From Lindgomyces ingoldianus (Eukaryota; Ascomycota; Dothideomycetes; Pleosporales; Lindgomycetaceae), in contig NW_022985174.1 of NCBI RefSeq assembly GCF_010093535.1, positions 1,257,630-1,321,629 of the forward strand: DNA of 64,000 nt. Direction: 5' to 3'. Under the pieces are notes generated by a model, which worked only from the letters and a program-made list of their open reading frames with translations, searched no databases and was not told where the DNA came from. How positions within the stretch are numbered: the stretch's first letter is position 1; every line of letters begins with the position of its first letter. The translations under genes were made by a program, and so were the position numbers. Positions 1 to 10,351 of the stretch are shown here, piece after piece.

Positions 1-1
1 T

Positions 2-170
2 GGGCTTAGTGTTGGAGCCATCTTGACACAAGGTGATGAGGAAGGTTGGGTTGAATAGTATGCTGCTAGGGAGTTGATTCGGACTGGGAGTGTTGCTTTT
101 GCTCGAGATGATAAGGTCAACCGTGTGATTGAGAATAGACCGCAACAAAGCTTCGATCGCATCGGACGAT
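2..170 (+). pseudogene. Retroelement RNase H fragment (relic)
   Basis: Reading in the second frame from base 2 gives GLSVGAILTQGDEEGWVE, then a stop, then YAARELIRTGS. This resembles the RNase H segment of a retrotransposon Pol (pattern: GxGAxLxQ..DxE...P.xYAxRxL). Nothing of integrase or of an LTR follows, and the reading becomes featureless after about 170 bases. The stop sits where the family has Pro/Gln. It is a scrap at the window edge; the rest of the element may lie outside. Similarity is by eye only. Confidence 0.4.
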
Positions 171-1737
171 ATTGTATACAATTGAATTTGTATATCTGTG
201 TCTCTGTGTAACGATATACAAATACCCCATTACCCACATGATAACCTCCAGAATATATACCCATAACCCCCAAACTCTTTCTTCCTACCCTCTCCGCAAC
301 ATCAACATTTTCCGCGGACATGTTGAACAAGACTGCAATATTTCGTTGTCGAGTAGTTACTCAGACCAGTATCGAAAGATCCCTGGTCCAAGCGTTACGT
401 ACGGAGCTCATATTGCGTGAATTTGTTTGGTCGCGCAACGCCCGGAAAGGCGAGGATGCAGGTGGGTACAAGTTCGTGAAAGCAAATCAGCTTCCTCCGC
501 GCCACGTTTGCGGGAGTGGCTCGAGCCGTGTGAGGGCTGCAACGGCAATCGGCGTAAATTGTACCGGTATGCGCCGGTTGGATGGATTCAAGTGGAAAGT
601 CGAGCAAAACCGAGTCTAGTGAGATGGATATCGAATTTTTCGGGGGAAGCAGAACGCAGGTCCTATTGCGTTACGATCCATGCGATACACGGAATTGTGA
701 AGGTTTCCAAGGGAGATGCAATCCGCTGTTTTCAGATCAGATCAGGTCAAACAATCTATCGCCTTCAACCTTCCTCCCCCAACCTCCCTTCCTCTATCCT
801 ACCGCAACTTTAGCCTTAACTGAAACTATTACTCAATTTCACCGAATTTACCAAGCCCATCCTCGCCTCAAACCCCGAATTGAAGAACCAAGGAGGAACG
901 GTGATCTAATGTCACACCATCAGCTGATGACTCAACTGCTCTCCGAAACATCCCGAGATTCCATAAGCAACGTTGTATTTTGAGGCTGGTGAGAAATGTC
1001 ATCGATTGCGTGAGCAGAGAGTTTTGGTGTTGAGGATCTCCGCGGGGCGGAGTGCTGCTTGGCGGCACGTGATGTGGATGAGGACTTTGAGGAAGTTTTT
1101 TTTATTGAGACTTTTTGATTGAGGTTGGGATTTGCTGCAAATTAGAGGCCTATTATGGAGATTTCGTAGGGGTGGGGTTGATCTTTTAGACCTGGGTGTG
1201 TGTGAAAGACAGCCATCCTCCCAAGCAATTGTTGTAGGATTTTAGTGGCAGGTATTTAAAGAATTCACGGATAATCCTGCAGAAAAGCTTGTAGAGTCCT
1301 TGTGTGCATTCGGGTACTTAATTTAACAAGTTTCATAAGCATAAAAATATCAGAGGATGAGGCCGTAGCCCAGCAAACCCGCCAATCTGTAAAATGTAAA
1401 AATAGGGATCCAATTAGGTCTGTTGTCGAAAATTCCCTTCACATATTGCTTCTTATCATCTAACGTGGAACATGACATGGTCTTCTAGGACAGGAATTCA
1501 CATCCTACTGACGCACTACTTCATTCCAACAAGAAGTTTAGCAAATGGGATACTACCCTGGCCATGTCTCATAATATATAATAATATACTGTGGCTAATT
1601 GTTCGAAAATGTTTTAATTCTGGTATTGAAAATTCTTAGGTGGTCTCTGGTAGGTTAAGCGAACCCTTCCTTCACCAACCTAACTCATACAATAAAGTAA
1701 AGTTTTGTCAAGTCTCAAAGCCGTCTCCGGTAAAGTA
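171..1737. other. Gene-free stretch
   Basis: Short open frames of 60-140 codons occur on both strands, but none shows a recognisable domain, a convincing start or splice-supported continuation. No RNA gene was recognised. It is likely part of the repeat-rich compartment that runs to about 10.3 kb. Confidence 0.5.
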
Positions 1738-2037
1738 TTACTTTCTCCAATCATGGCTACACAAGGGCGTGCTGCATGACGCGTTACCCGCCTCCTGTCC
1801 ATTGCAAAGCACCGCTGCCTGCGGACGCCTCGCCATATATAGAGCTGTCGTCATACTACCCGTATCTATGAGTATGAAGATCTTAGGCTCGCCGACGCCA
1901 ATTTGCTTAGCGAGGGAGATAGGCATTGTGATTTGGGCTGATGTGGTCGATGGATGGATAGATGTCTTTATTACGCCCGGCTCTAGCCTAGAGGGCACTA
2001 GTAGTTTATTACATAAGCAATTCCTTAGTAATAGCAT
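1738..2037 (-). pseudogene. Possible aspartic-protease-like fragment
   Basis: An open minus frame of 99 codons contains QIGVGEPKIFILIDTGSMTTAL. The order 'xIGxGxPxxxFxxxIDTGS' is the layout of the first active-site loop of pepsin-type (A1) aspartic proteases. The Trp and Cys pattern that normally follows is not clear, and there is no second DTGS lobe, signal peptide or flanking exon. The surrounding DNA is decayed. It may be chance or a small relic; no function is claimed. Confidence 0.2.
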
Positions 2038-2049
2038 ACCTCTTAATAG

Positions 2050-3000
2050 CCTATATATGTAAAATATCTATCTCTTTGTATTTTCCTAGCAAACTCTCCT
2101 ATACCTCTTGTATTTAGTAAGTAGCAAGTATTCTTAAGGCTCTCTCTTCTAAGTGTTTAGTGTCCCTTTGTTAGCAAATAAAGCAGAACCTGCTAGCGTA
2201 CAAGTGTTAGTATAGTGTAGGATTATTCTTAAAGTTATAAGATCCTAGGAGTTCTGCAATCACGTGCAGCAGCTGTGCAACAGCAGTGGTAGGCCTTGTT
2301 TGTAATAAGTAATAATAGTGTAGGTTTTAAAAAGGGTTCTAGTTGCTCTAGAACTAGAGTTCTAGGTTGTAGACAGAGAGGACAGGCAATAATTAATGTG
2401 GTGATCTACAGTAGGGCGGCGTAGTTTTTAGGCTTAATGTTCTAGCTTTTAGAGTAGGGGCTGGTAGTTTAGATGCTAAGGGTTAGAGAGGGTAACATAA
2501 GTGTAAAGGGAATAGTAGCAGTAAGGTGTTTTTGCTAGGGCTAGATAACGTACTAGCAGCCACACTTGCATATGACAGCTAAGAAGGTATGCGCAATAAC
2601 AGTAAGTAGGACAGTAATAGGCGTAGCAGTAGTTAGTGTGGTAACAATAGGCGCAGTGACAGTAGGTAAGGTGGTGATAAGCGTGTTAGCAGACGTGACT
2701 TAGACTGCTAAGATAGGGACAGGTTAGAAGAAGAGGTAGACAGCAGTCTAGCTATTAGTGTTATTTAAGAGCTTTAAGAAGTAGCAGTAAGGGCAGTGTT
2801 AATGTCTTAGTAGCTAAGAAAATCTAGTATTATATCTGCTAATAGACAGTCTTGCTTATAGAACTTAAGTAGATCTTTATTGCTTAGTTTTGCAGCTTTG
2901 TAGAGTAACATAATCTCTATTTTGCAGATTAAGTAGGTACATATATATTCTTAATTCTTATTCTCTTCTGCGTATATAAAGCTGCATGTTGCTAGCTGCG
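2050..3000. repeat. TA-rich, stop-rich degenerate repeat with RIP-like look
   Basis: The stretch is full of TAG/TAA/CTA triplets on both strands, with 'agcagtaRG' and 'gtagcagt' words repeated many times. This is the appearance expected of a repeat mutated by repeat-induced point mutation, where CpA becomes TpA. Bases about 2590-2765 read on the plus strand give an Arg/Ser/Asp-rich peptide broken only by TAG/TAA codons (see findings). No family could be assigned. Confidence 0.45.
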
Positions 3001-4088
3001 TTAGGGATGCAGCTACGCATTTCTATGTAGATAGGAATGTGGTGTGACGTAACTAAATTGTTTAGAAGGATTGTGACGCGTTAGACAATGATGGTGAATC
3101 AGTTTGGCATAGGTAAGACAGTGACGGTGAAGCGGTTCAGTGTGTATACGTGTTTGATGGCGGCGGCGAGGTAGGTCGGCTCGATGGAGGTGATGCAAGT
3201 GACGATAGAGTCTCAAATATATTCGAATTTGCTCCTGCTGCCATTTTTCCTCCGGGAGAGAGGTCCGCTGATGTGGTCGGTTCGAGGGCTTCGCATTCCT
3301 ACCTATGGGAATTGGGCCCGTGCGGTGGGAGGATGCTGCAAGTTGTGGGCAACGGAGGCGTGGTGAGTCGAGCATGTAGCCTCAGACCTATTCAGAGAGC
3401 TTTTTGATGAGAATATACTAAAGAAATGGGGTTGTGTCGCGCACGTTTTGAGGGGTCCTAGAGGATATAGGTGGTGGATAGCCAGTGGACTGCTGAGAAG
3501 GAGCAACGCCGTGCAGTAAACTACAATTAGGCTGGGTATTTCGGCACCCTGCGTCCAAAAAGTCGAAGAATTACCCTACGAATAGATAACGGGACGAGAA
3601 CGGACGAGAAACTAAACTACCATTAGGAAGGATGATTGGCGGGAAGTATTCTACCTTCACGAACACTTCCACTCTGTGGTCACTGTGAACCCCCCGACGA
3701 TGATTGCTGTGTCATTGAAATCAATCCCGACCACTTGGTGGTTGGGGCATATCTCAAAGAAAAACACCCCACCTGTCGTCCACTGAAGCCTAATGGACGC
3801 TAGGCGGAGTGCTTAGCTGGCAAACATGAGTGTTTCGAATTACATTTTTTGTGTCCTTTTGAGGCAGGGGGGACAGAGCGTGTAGAAATTGTGTCAATGG
3901 GATTGGTGAACTATTGGTGCTCAGGCATGCCTACTAAGACGTAGTTATCGTCTCCACGGAGGTGTTCCTAGGTATTACTTTCAGATAGGAACCTAGTGCA
4001 CAGTACGAAGAGTTCTAGTTGTCCAAGCGGCAAGCGTCCTTCGTAATGATCTAGAATACGAAAAGCAATTGAACGCTTGTTCATCTAA
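3001..4088. other. Gene-free stretch
   Basis: Overlapping open frames near 3013-3506 on both strands are short and show no domain. A small direct repeat (acgggacgag / acggacgag) lies near 3590-3615. Nothing else was recognised. Confidence 0.4.
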
Positions 4089-5801
4089 CTACGCAATCAA
4101 GGCAAATTCCTTCTTTGTAAGCGATAGGTGATCCCCTGGAGCTTCTCTTATGGATGTAAATTTGGATGTGTTGCCACTGAGTGTTATTACACTGTATGGT
4201 CGACACCACACTTGAGTCTCCCAGTCCCTGAACAGAACCACTACCAGTCGGTATGATGTTGCCTTTTCTGTCCTAAGAACAACGACCATTACCCCTGAAT
4301 CCCTGAAGGTAATATCCAGCGTGTAAGCATCGTAATCCATGAGCATAGGGTCTCGCATGCGGCTACAAACCACCCAGTAACAAGAAAGCCTTTCATATCT
4401 TGTAGCCCGTTGTGCTAGAACATAGCGGATATTAAAGTCCTCGCCCCAGCTGAATCAGTTGCCTGTGCACAATATATACAAGTAGTGGATAACATAATGA
4501 TCTGTGGGAAATACGACTAGATCGTCTCTCCTTTGGATAGCAACACCCGCTATTTCCTCCCTGTCGTGTTGATTCCAAAAGCAAAAGGTATCGTGGAAGC
4601 TTTAGGCAGGGAGCCTCCGTATGGAGAGGGGGCTTTCTGAAGCGTTATGTTATGGTCCACGGCAGGCTTCTACTCCAGTGATAACATCCTCCCTTAGGAT
4701 TTCCCCAGTATCTACAAAGAAATCGTTGTTTCACATGATTTCGTCTCTTCCCAAGATTGGGAGACCCAAAATACGCTGCCTGTCAGAGATATTTCAAGAT
4801 TATTGCAAATCCACGTAAATAGATGAGGAGAAAGAAGTAAGAAATCACCCCCAGGTTGGTAATAATTCCCATATTATCCAGGCCAGTAGCGGGAGTCTGC
4901 AAAGGTCAATGGGTGATGTAGCCTGGGGCGGTGAAAGGAGCTAACGTCGCTAAGCTTAACTCGTTTCCAGGTGTTGTCTCTGTTATGTCGTACATCTGGA
5001 CTTTCTCGCACTTCAAGCGACTGAAGTCAGCCGTCGGAGCTAAAATGCATGTCTCGTTCTGGCCTGACATAGCATTGACCAAGATGGATGAAGGGCACTG
5101 AGGGGTTAACTGCTTCTGGAGAAAACCAGCCCTATAGGCGCTTTATTTGAGCACAACCAGCTCTCCTGTAGTTGCCAGTTTGCCATGCATTGAGTTTCAA
5201 TTTTTGTTAACATTAATTAATGATAGAGCAAAGTTGAGAAGAACGGAAGAGGTAGGAATAGAAGATACTGACCCCACCCTCATAGACACCCGAAGGAGGG
5301 CTGTGAATCAGATGGCGCCTTGTTAACTGATATACAGCTGGGCGAACGAATTCAGGTCGACACGGAACTAGTACAATGTGCTGTCCAAGTCTAGGAGGCG
5401 AATTCTAGCAAGATTCTGCTCATGTATTCAGCTACCAAGGCCAAATACATGTGTGTATTTGTTTTCTAACAAATAGATTTTTATCCACGGCTCTTTCCCA
5501 AACAGGCAATCCACTTGGCTTAGAGCTAACATAAGAGAATCCGTGAGCCTCACCATATAATCCGTGCTGCTCCTTCCCTTCACTAGGCTTTCCATCAGGC
5601 TTATTATCAACTTCATTGACAGACTTTTGGTTGTTCTAGCTCGTCAAGATCATGCCCGTGATGGGAGCATTGCAAGTAAGTATCTCCCATTGAGGTTATG
5701 AAGCTCATGCTTGCACTCACCCCGAGCAGCCACTTCATATAATAGATTATAGCGAATATTATTTGGATCCTCCCCGACTTTCCTAATCCTTTCGGAAACA
5801 C
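4089..5801 (-). pseudogene. Decayed unidentified protein gene
   Basis: Minus-strand translation is protein-like over several blocks interrupted by single stops. One block runs from about 4650 down to 4089 (about 170 codons, two stops; contains FHDTFCFWNQHDREEIAG and a clean 94-codon tail ending in KKEFALIA). Another near 5115-4920 contains QCPSSILVNAMSGQNETC. A third at 5801-5428 contains a hydrophobic stretch. The blocks follow one another in 5'-to-3' order on one strand, as expected of one gene with introns and later lesions. I do not recognise the family. It lies in the transposon-rich compartment, which favours decay over a real gene. Confidence 0.35.
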
Positions 5802-6005
5802 CCTGACTTGGCCTCTATTAATTAGGCAAATTTAGGGATATGAAAACGTGTTGTATAGATGAAATGTAGAGCTTTTCAAGGAATTTCCAATAGCGTCAAA
5901 ATTACGTAAATCTGTCGAACATAAAGAAAGATACAGATTTGAAAACGGCTGACTTTTTGAGATCCCCCCGAAAACGATACCACAACCTTCCAGCTACTTG
6001 ATAGG

Positions 6006-6599
6006 CATGGTGTTTAATAGAACGTAGTACTGCTCCTACTGTTACTGATAGTAACAATCTCTTGGCAGTTAGAACGAAAGTGAATTGCCTTCCGTTACTG
6101 TACGGTTAATGAGGCTATAGTTACTGCAGTAACTGCCTATACTATCCATCGTTAGTACAGAACAGTGAAGTAACTCCTTGCACTCGAAGCTCGCAGCCAG
6201 TTCAACACCTCGCAAGCTCTCGTCGTCTTGAGAAGTCAAGGGCTGCCTCTAGGAGCTCTTATAATTAAGGCCTCGTCCTCTAGTTTTTCTATTCTCACGA
6301 GTTTCAGGACAATATCTAGACTTGCGACCTCCAGCTGAAACCTGGGGGCCTTGGATATCGTGTGAAGAGCATATTAGCAAGATTGTGTCAAAATTGAGCC
6401 CTCTAGAGCCTTCAGTAACACCAGTTGCTGCAGTAACTGCACCGAACAGTAACTTTACTATTAATTGACTTGGCAGTAACTGTTACTGCCCGTAAGGCTG
6501 TTTTAATTCACTCTTTCCGTAAGAACGAAACCCTATTGCCGCCAGTAACGCCTCAAAAACACTACTGACAGTAACAGTTACGTTCTATTAAACACCATG
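6006..6599. mobile_element. Non-autonomous hAT-type element, copy 1 (594 bp)
   Basis: The element begins CATGGTGTTTAATAGAACGT and ends with the exact inverse complement; the perfect inverted repeat is 21 bp. It is flanked by an 8-bp direct duplication, TTGATAGG (5998-6005 and 6600-6607). An 8-bp duplication with short CA-starting ends is the hAT superfamily signature. Both subterminal regions carry about ten copies in all of GTTACTG/CAGTAAC, several paired as palindromes such as GTTACTGCAGTAAC; hAT transposases typically bind such subterminal motifs. No transposase frame is intact. The central 260 bp differ from copy 2, so the two are different internal deletion derivatives of one parent. Confidence 0.9.
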
Positions 6600-6607
6600 T
6601 TGATAGG

Positions 6608-7264
6608 TCACTGGATTTCGGTCTTCATAGTTCCGTCGACCCCCAACCATGTATGGTGACCATAACGCCGTTGAGAAGCTATTGCAAGCCTCTTCATCTT
6701 ACGCATAAAATACATTTTTAAATCTCAAATAGTGAGCCCTCTGCCTCTAAGTTAGGGAGTTGTCCGAGTATCATTCGCCTAGTATATTTATCGACTACTT
6801 CATTCGAAGTAGGCTCTACGTTACAAGAAAAGACCCGGCCCTAATTTAAAGTAACTGCTCAGAAGTAGGGAACTTCTTTCTTAAAACAGTGAACTTCTAA
6901 TTGAAACAGAAGTAAAAAATCCTAGTATAGGAAGTCGCTGCTACATGTACAGGGGAAGCTACTTCGCAGTGAAGGGAGTTGCACGCTCCATGCTAACACG
7001 AAGGGCGCTGGTCATTACAAATCATAATTGGGGGGAAATCACTTTCCCCTCCCTCCCTCAAACCACCTCACACTGAATTCACCCTCGAAAATCTCCACTG
7101 ACTCGCTCATCCCCCCTCGACTGCAATCCTAGAATTCACTCTAATGGGGGGCTAAACATCATTAGTCGTACCCTATGATACATCCGTCGTATCAAATCCA
7201 ATTCCTCCGTTAGATGTATGTGCCATTTGATCAGCTGTAGTCGCGCTGGACTTCGACAAGGTCT
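6608..7264. other. Gene-free stretch between hAT copies
   Basis: No gene was recognised. A small perfect hairpin, CTACTTC-att-cGAAGTAG, lies near 6794-6812, and related 'gaagtag/ctacttc' words recur to about 6970. This could be the end of another short element, but no matching partner end was found. Confidence 0.3.
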
Positions 7265-7624
7265 TCATTTCAATTCTCCTTGTAAATCCTCTTCAAACAA
7301 GCTTCCCTCTCTATGCCGCTTTCTATACTCCTCTACAACCTCCACGAGAAGGAGAGGAAACGGGCCCGCTAATAGCTTACACACCTGATCGGCCTTGCTA
7401 TGGATTGCGGAGTGCATGAAGAAGCAGGGCCAGGGGATCGAGTACTCCTCGACATAGGAATATGTCTCGAAAATATATCTAGTGTAGAAAACAAATAACT
7501 TTTGCGCGAGAGTTAGAAGTAGAAATGATATGCAGTAGAAGAGAAAAATAATGCAAAGTGCTGGTAAATAGGGATGGAGTACCAATGCCCATATAGTTGA
7601 CGGCGAACACGAGGACGATGTCAA
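7265..7624 (-). CDS. Hypothetical small protein with membrane segment (doubtful)
   Basis: An open minus frame of 119 codons starts with ATG. It contains a strongly hydrophobic stretch at about residues 10-45 (rich in L, F, I, V), then a mixed charged tail with a Glu/Arg-rich end. No family is recognised, no splice-supported extension was seen, and it sits between two transposon copies in decayed DNA. It may be a fragment of a membrane-protein gene or a chance frame. Confidence 0.2.
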   Translation of the reverse strand: MTSSSCSPSTIWALVLHPYLPALCIIFLFYCISFLLLTLAQKLFVFYTRYIFETYSYVEEYSIPWPCFFMHSAIHSKADQVCKLLAGPFPLLLVEVVEEYRKRHREGSLFEEDLQGELK

Positions 7625-7844
7625 TTTAGATACCCAGGATTGCAGGGGTAGGGTAAGCCACAGGTAGGTAATCTAGTACATTAAGAGTCTTCATGAAGCC
7701 CTTCCAAGCCCTTCCAAGCCCTTAATTGCATCACGAGGGGGGACAGAGCCCCTGTATGCCACTAGGTTCCAAAATCTTAACAGCTCCACGTTAAGCATTT
7801 TATTATTGTGTTATATCCTCTTCCTTCGACGAGGGGGTTCGATA

Positions 7845-8458
7845 CATGGTGTTTAATAGAACGTAGTACTGTTCCTACTATTACTGATAGCAGTAATCTC
7901 TTAGCAGTTAGAACAAAACTGAATTGCCTTCTGTTACTATAAAATTAATAAGGCTATAGTTACTGCAGTAACTGCCTTTACTAATTAATTTCTTGGTGTT
8001 TTGGTAACGCGTTCGCGGAGGACGTTTTCGCGCATAGTAGTGCGAGGGCTGCTGTGGAACAGGAGGCACGTCTGGCAATGAGCTGCAGCAGTATATTGAT
8101 ACTGCTCAATCTAATCTCCTCGTTGCAGCTGAGAATGATATAGCTTATGAAGATCTACTCACTTGGTGGCATTAAATTAGGCGTAAGCACTACCTAACGC
8201 TGTACAAGATAGCTTATGACTTCCTATCTATCCCTGCTACAAACTCTGAGTGCGAGACCCTCTAGAGCCTCCAGAAATACTAGTTACTGCAGTAACTTCA
8301 CTAAACAGTAGCTCCACAATTAATTAACTTGGCAGTAACTATTACTGCCCATAGGGCTGTTTTAATTCACTCTCTCCGTAAGAACAAAACTCTATTGCTG
8401 ATAGTAACGCCTCAAAAACACTACTGACAGTAACAGTTACGTTCTATTAAACACCATG
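7845..8458. mobile_element. Non-autonomous hAT-type element, copy 2 (614 bp), with transposase remnant
   Basis: It has the same 21-bp inverted ends as the copy at 6006-6599 and its own 8-bp target duplication, GTTCGATA (7837-7844 and 8459-8466). Plus-strand bases about 8085-8256 read QQYIDTAQSNLLVAAENDIA, then EDLLTWWH, a stop, then HYLTLYKIAYDFLSIPATNS. WW...YxxLxxxAxDxLSIPAxxxxCE is the C-terminal dimerisation (hATC) region of hAT transposases, so the parent was an autonomous hAT element. Against copy 1 the shared ends differ mostly by C-to-T and G-to-A changes, as RIP or CpG decay would give. About 140 bp at the left and 200 bp at the right are shared with copy 1. Confidence 0.92.
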
Positions 8459-8466
8459 GTTCGATA

Positions 8467-10351
8467 TTATCGAAAGATGATATTCCACCTCAGAAAAGTG
8501 CAGGAATGCGCGTTTGCAAACCAGACTAAACAGTCAAAAAAAAATTAGGAGAAGGTTAGCTAAAGTTTGTAAAGTATATGCAGCCACCAGCCTACATTGA
8601 AAACACTAGGAAAAGCTTAGGTCTCCGGCTTGTGTTAGTCTTTTCAGCCTAAATCAAGGCGTCGACCTTAACTAGTTTGTCGTTTACAACCAATCACAAA
8701 GCATGTAGCACATATTCAAACTGGCTATAGAAGTTCTGGATATTGATCACTCTACCAATGTACCCAACAGGTTGTACTACTGTACAATTAGGAGATTTTT
8801 TGTACCTACATATAGTCGTGAGGAGGAGAGGCAGCTACACGTACAGTAACTCCACTGATTAAGATAAGCTGTGCTGTGCAATTGATGTACGCTGTAAAAA
8901 TTAATACACTATACTATAGGAGAGGCAGAGTTAAAGGCCTAATAGCTCCCTATAAGTACATTTTCCCCTAGTAACGTGAGCAACCAGAGCTAGGAGCTTC
9001 CTCCTTACTATTTAGCATTTAATCCAGTGTTTCTGCAGTTATATAGCCTAGTTAATATTAAACTTAGCCCTAGCACTACAGCTACGCTCCTCTGTGGACT
9101 CCTTTAATTCCTTGTCACTAACAGCGATGTAGCCTCATAAGATATGCTAGAAGAGGTGTTGTAGATCGTCTTTTATTTTTTTAATCCTTTCAGGCTTTGT
9201 AGAGTGTACAACAACAACACTAGATTAGCTTAATATGGCCTGTAGGGCAGCTTGCAAGGCGCGTGGATGAGCAATTCTAGGATAAGAAGTGGTTAGTAAG
9301 AGGCATTGTTCTAATTCTAATTAGTTATACTATCTAGATAGATAGCTAAAGTGCCCTAGGAGCAGCTAAATAAGCGTCGCATAGAAGATTTCCACTAATT
9401 AGCCCCCTAGGGCAGGTTCTCTGGCACGGGCTCTCTAAAACACTAAATTAAACCTTATAAGCTATCTTAAAAATAGTACCTGTATGCTGTACTCTGGACA
9501 GTACTTAGGGTAACAGCTATCGTACTCAACGACAGAAGATCGCTGTACGTACGGCTCAAATCAGCCGTACACCGTACACCGCGCACCGTACTGCCAGTTA
9601 GTGTGCCCTATTGAGCATGCTGACTCTAACACCATAGGCTCTAGATTAACATTTCAATTAAGCGTATTCAAGGCCCCTCCCCGGCCTATGTGGGCATTCT
9701 GCGACTGGAGTCAGAACGGCTTTTGCTAGGGACCCTCATGAAACTAGTGCACCCCTCCATCTTCAAGCACCTCAAGTTCCTGAGAAGTAGTGCCGAGCCA
9801 TCCGCTTAGGTTCACAGCACTGCTTTTGCTCCATGCATCTAGCTCTTATGTTACACCCTTTCTATATAAAATTACAAGATTGCTCTTTAGAGGGAGGCAA
9901 ACCACTCATTTACCTCAATCTCCAATACAACAACCCAACACTGTAATCCGCTCAACCCAATACTGCAATAAGACCAATTATTAAACTAGCTAATGAATCA
10001 CCCACACACCTAATTGCGCCATCTAATGTACAATGTATTGCCTCGCCGACTCTCCTCCTACTAAAGTCCCATCCATGCTATTCCACTCATCTATCCATCC
10101 AGCAACCAATTAATCATCTCTTCACACCATTTTAGTCCACCATAAGCAAAAAAGAAACCCCCCCCATCACTCTCACATCTAAACCACAGCCCTTGGGCTA
10201 CGTTGAAAAAAAATCTCGAAAATACATTTCATGAAGCGAAAACCTAACTTAAGAAAGGGAGGGAAGCACACAGTTGTCTCATGCATGTCATACTGGCGAA
10301 AACTTAAGCTAAGCAAGCTTTAGGAAGCAGTCAAACTCAGAAGACAAGACT
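8467..10351. other. Gene-free TA-rich stretch beside nup145
   Basis: No gene was recognised. Frequent TAG/CTA words suggest an RIP-mutated repeat from about 8500 to 9500. A perfect hairpin lies at 9549-9570 (GTACGGCT-6 nt loop-AGCCGTAC), followed by a run of 'ccgtacacc' repeats to about 9591. From about 9650 the base composition becomes ordinary, and this last part is the 3' flank of the minus-strand gene ending at 10352. Confidence 0.4.

Noticed and set aside
320..813. Overlapping 99- and 128-codon plus frames
   Set aside because: Two competing frames without domains in a repeat-rich edge region; no splice-consistent model could be made.
3013..3506. Short frames on both strands near the decayed repeat
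   Set aside because: They overlap each other; Arg/His/Pro-rich with no recognisable domain.
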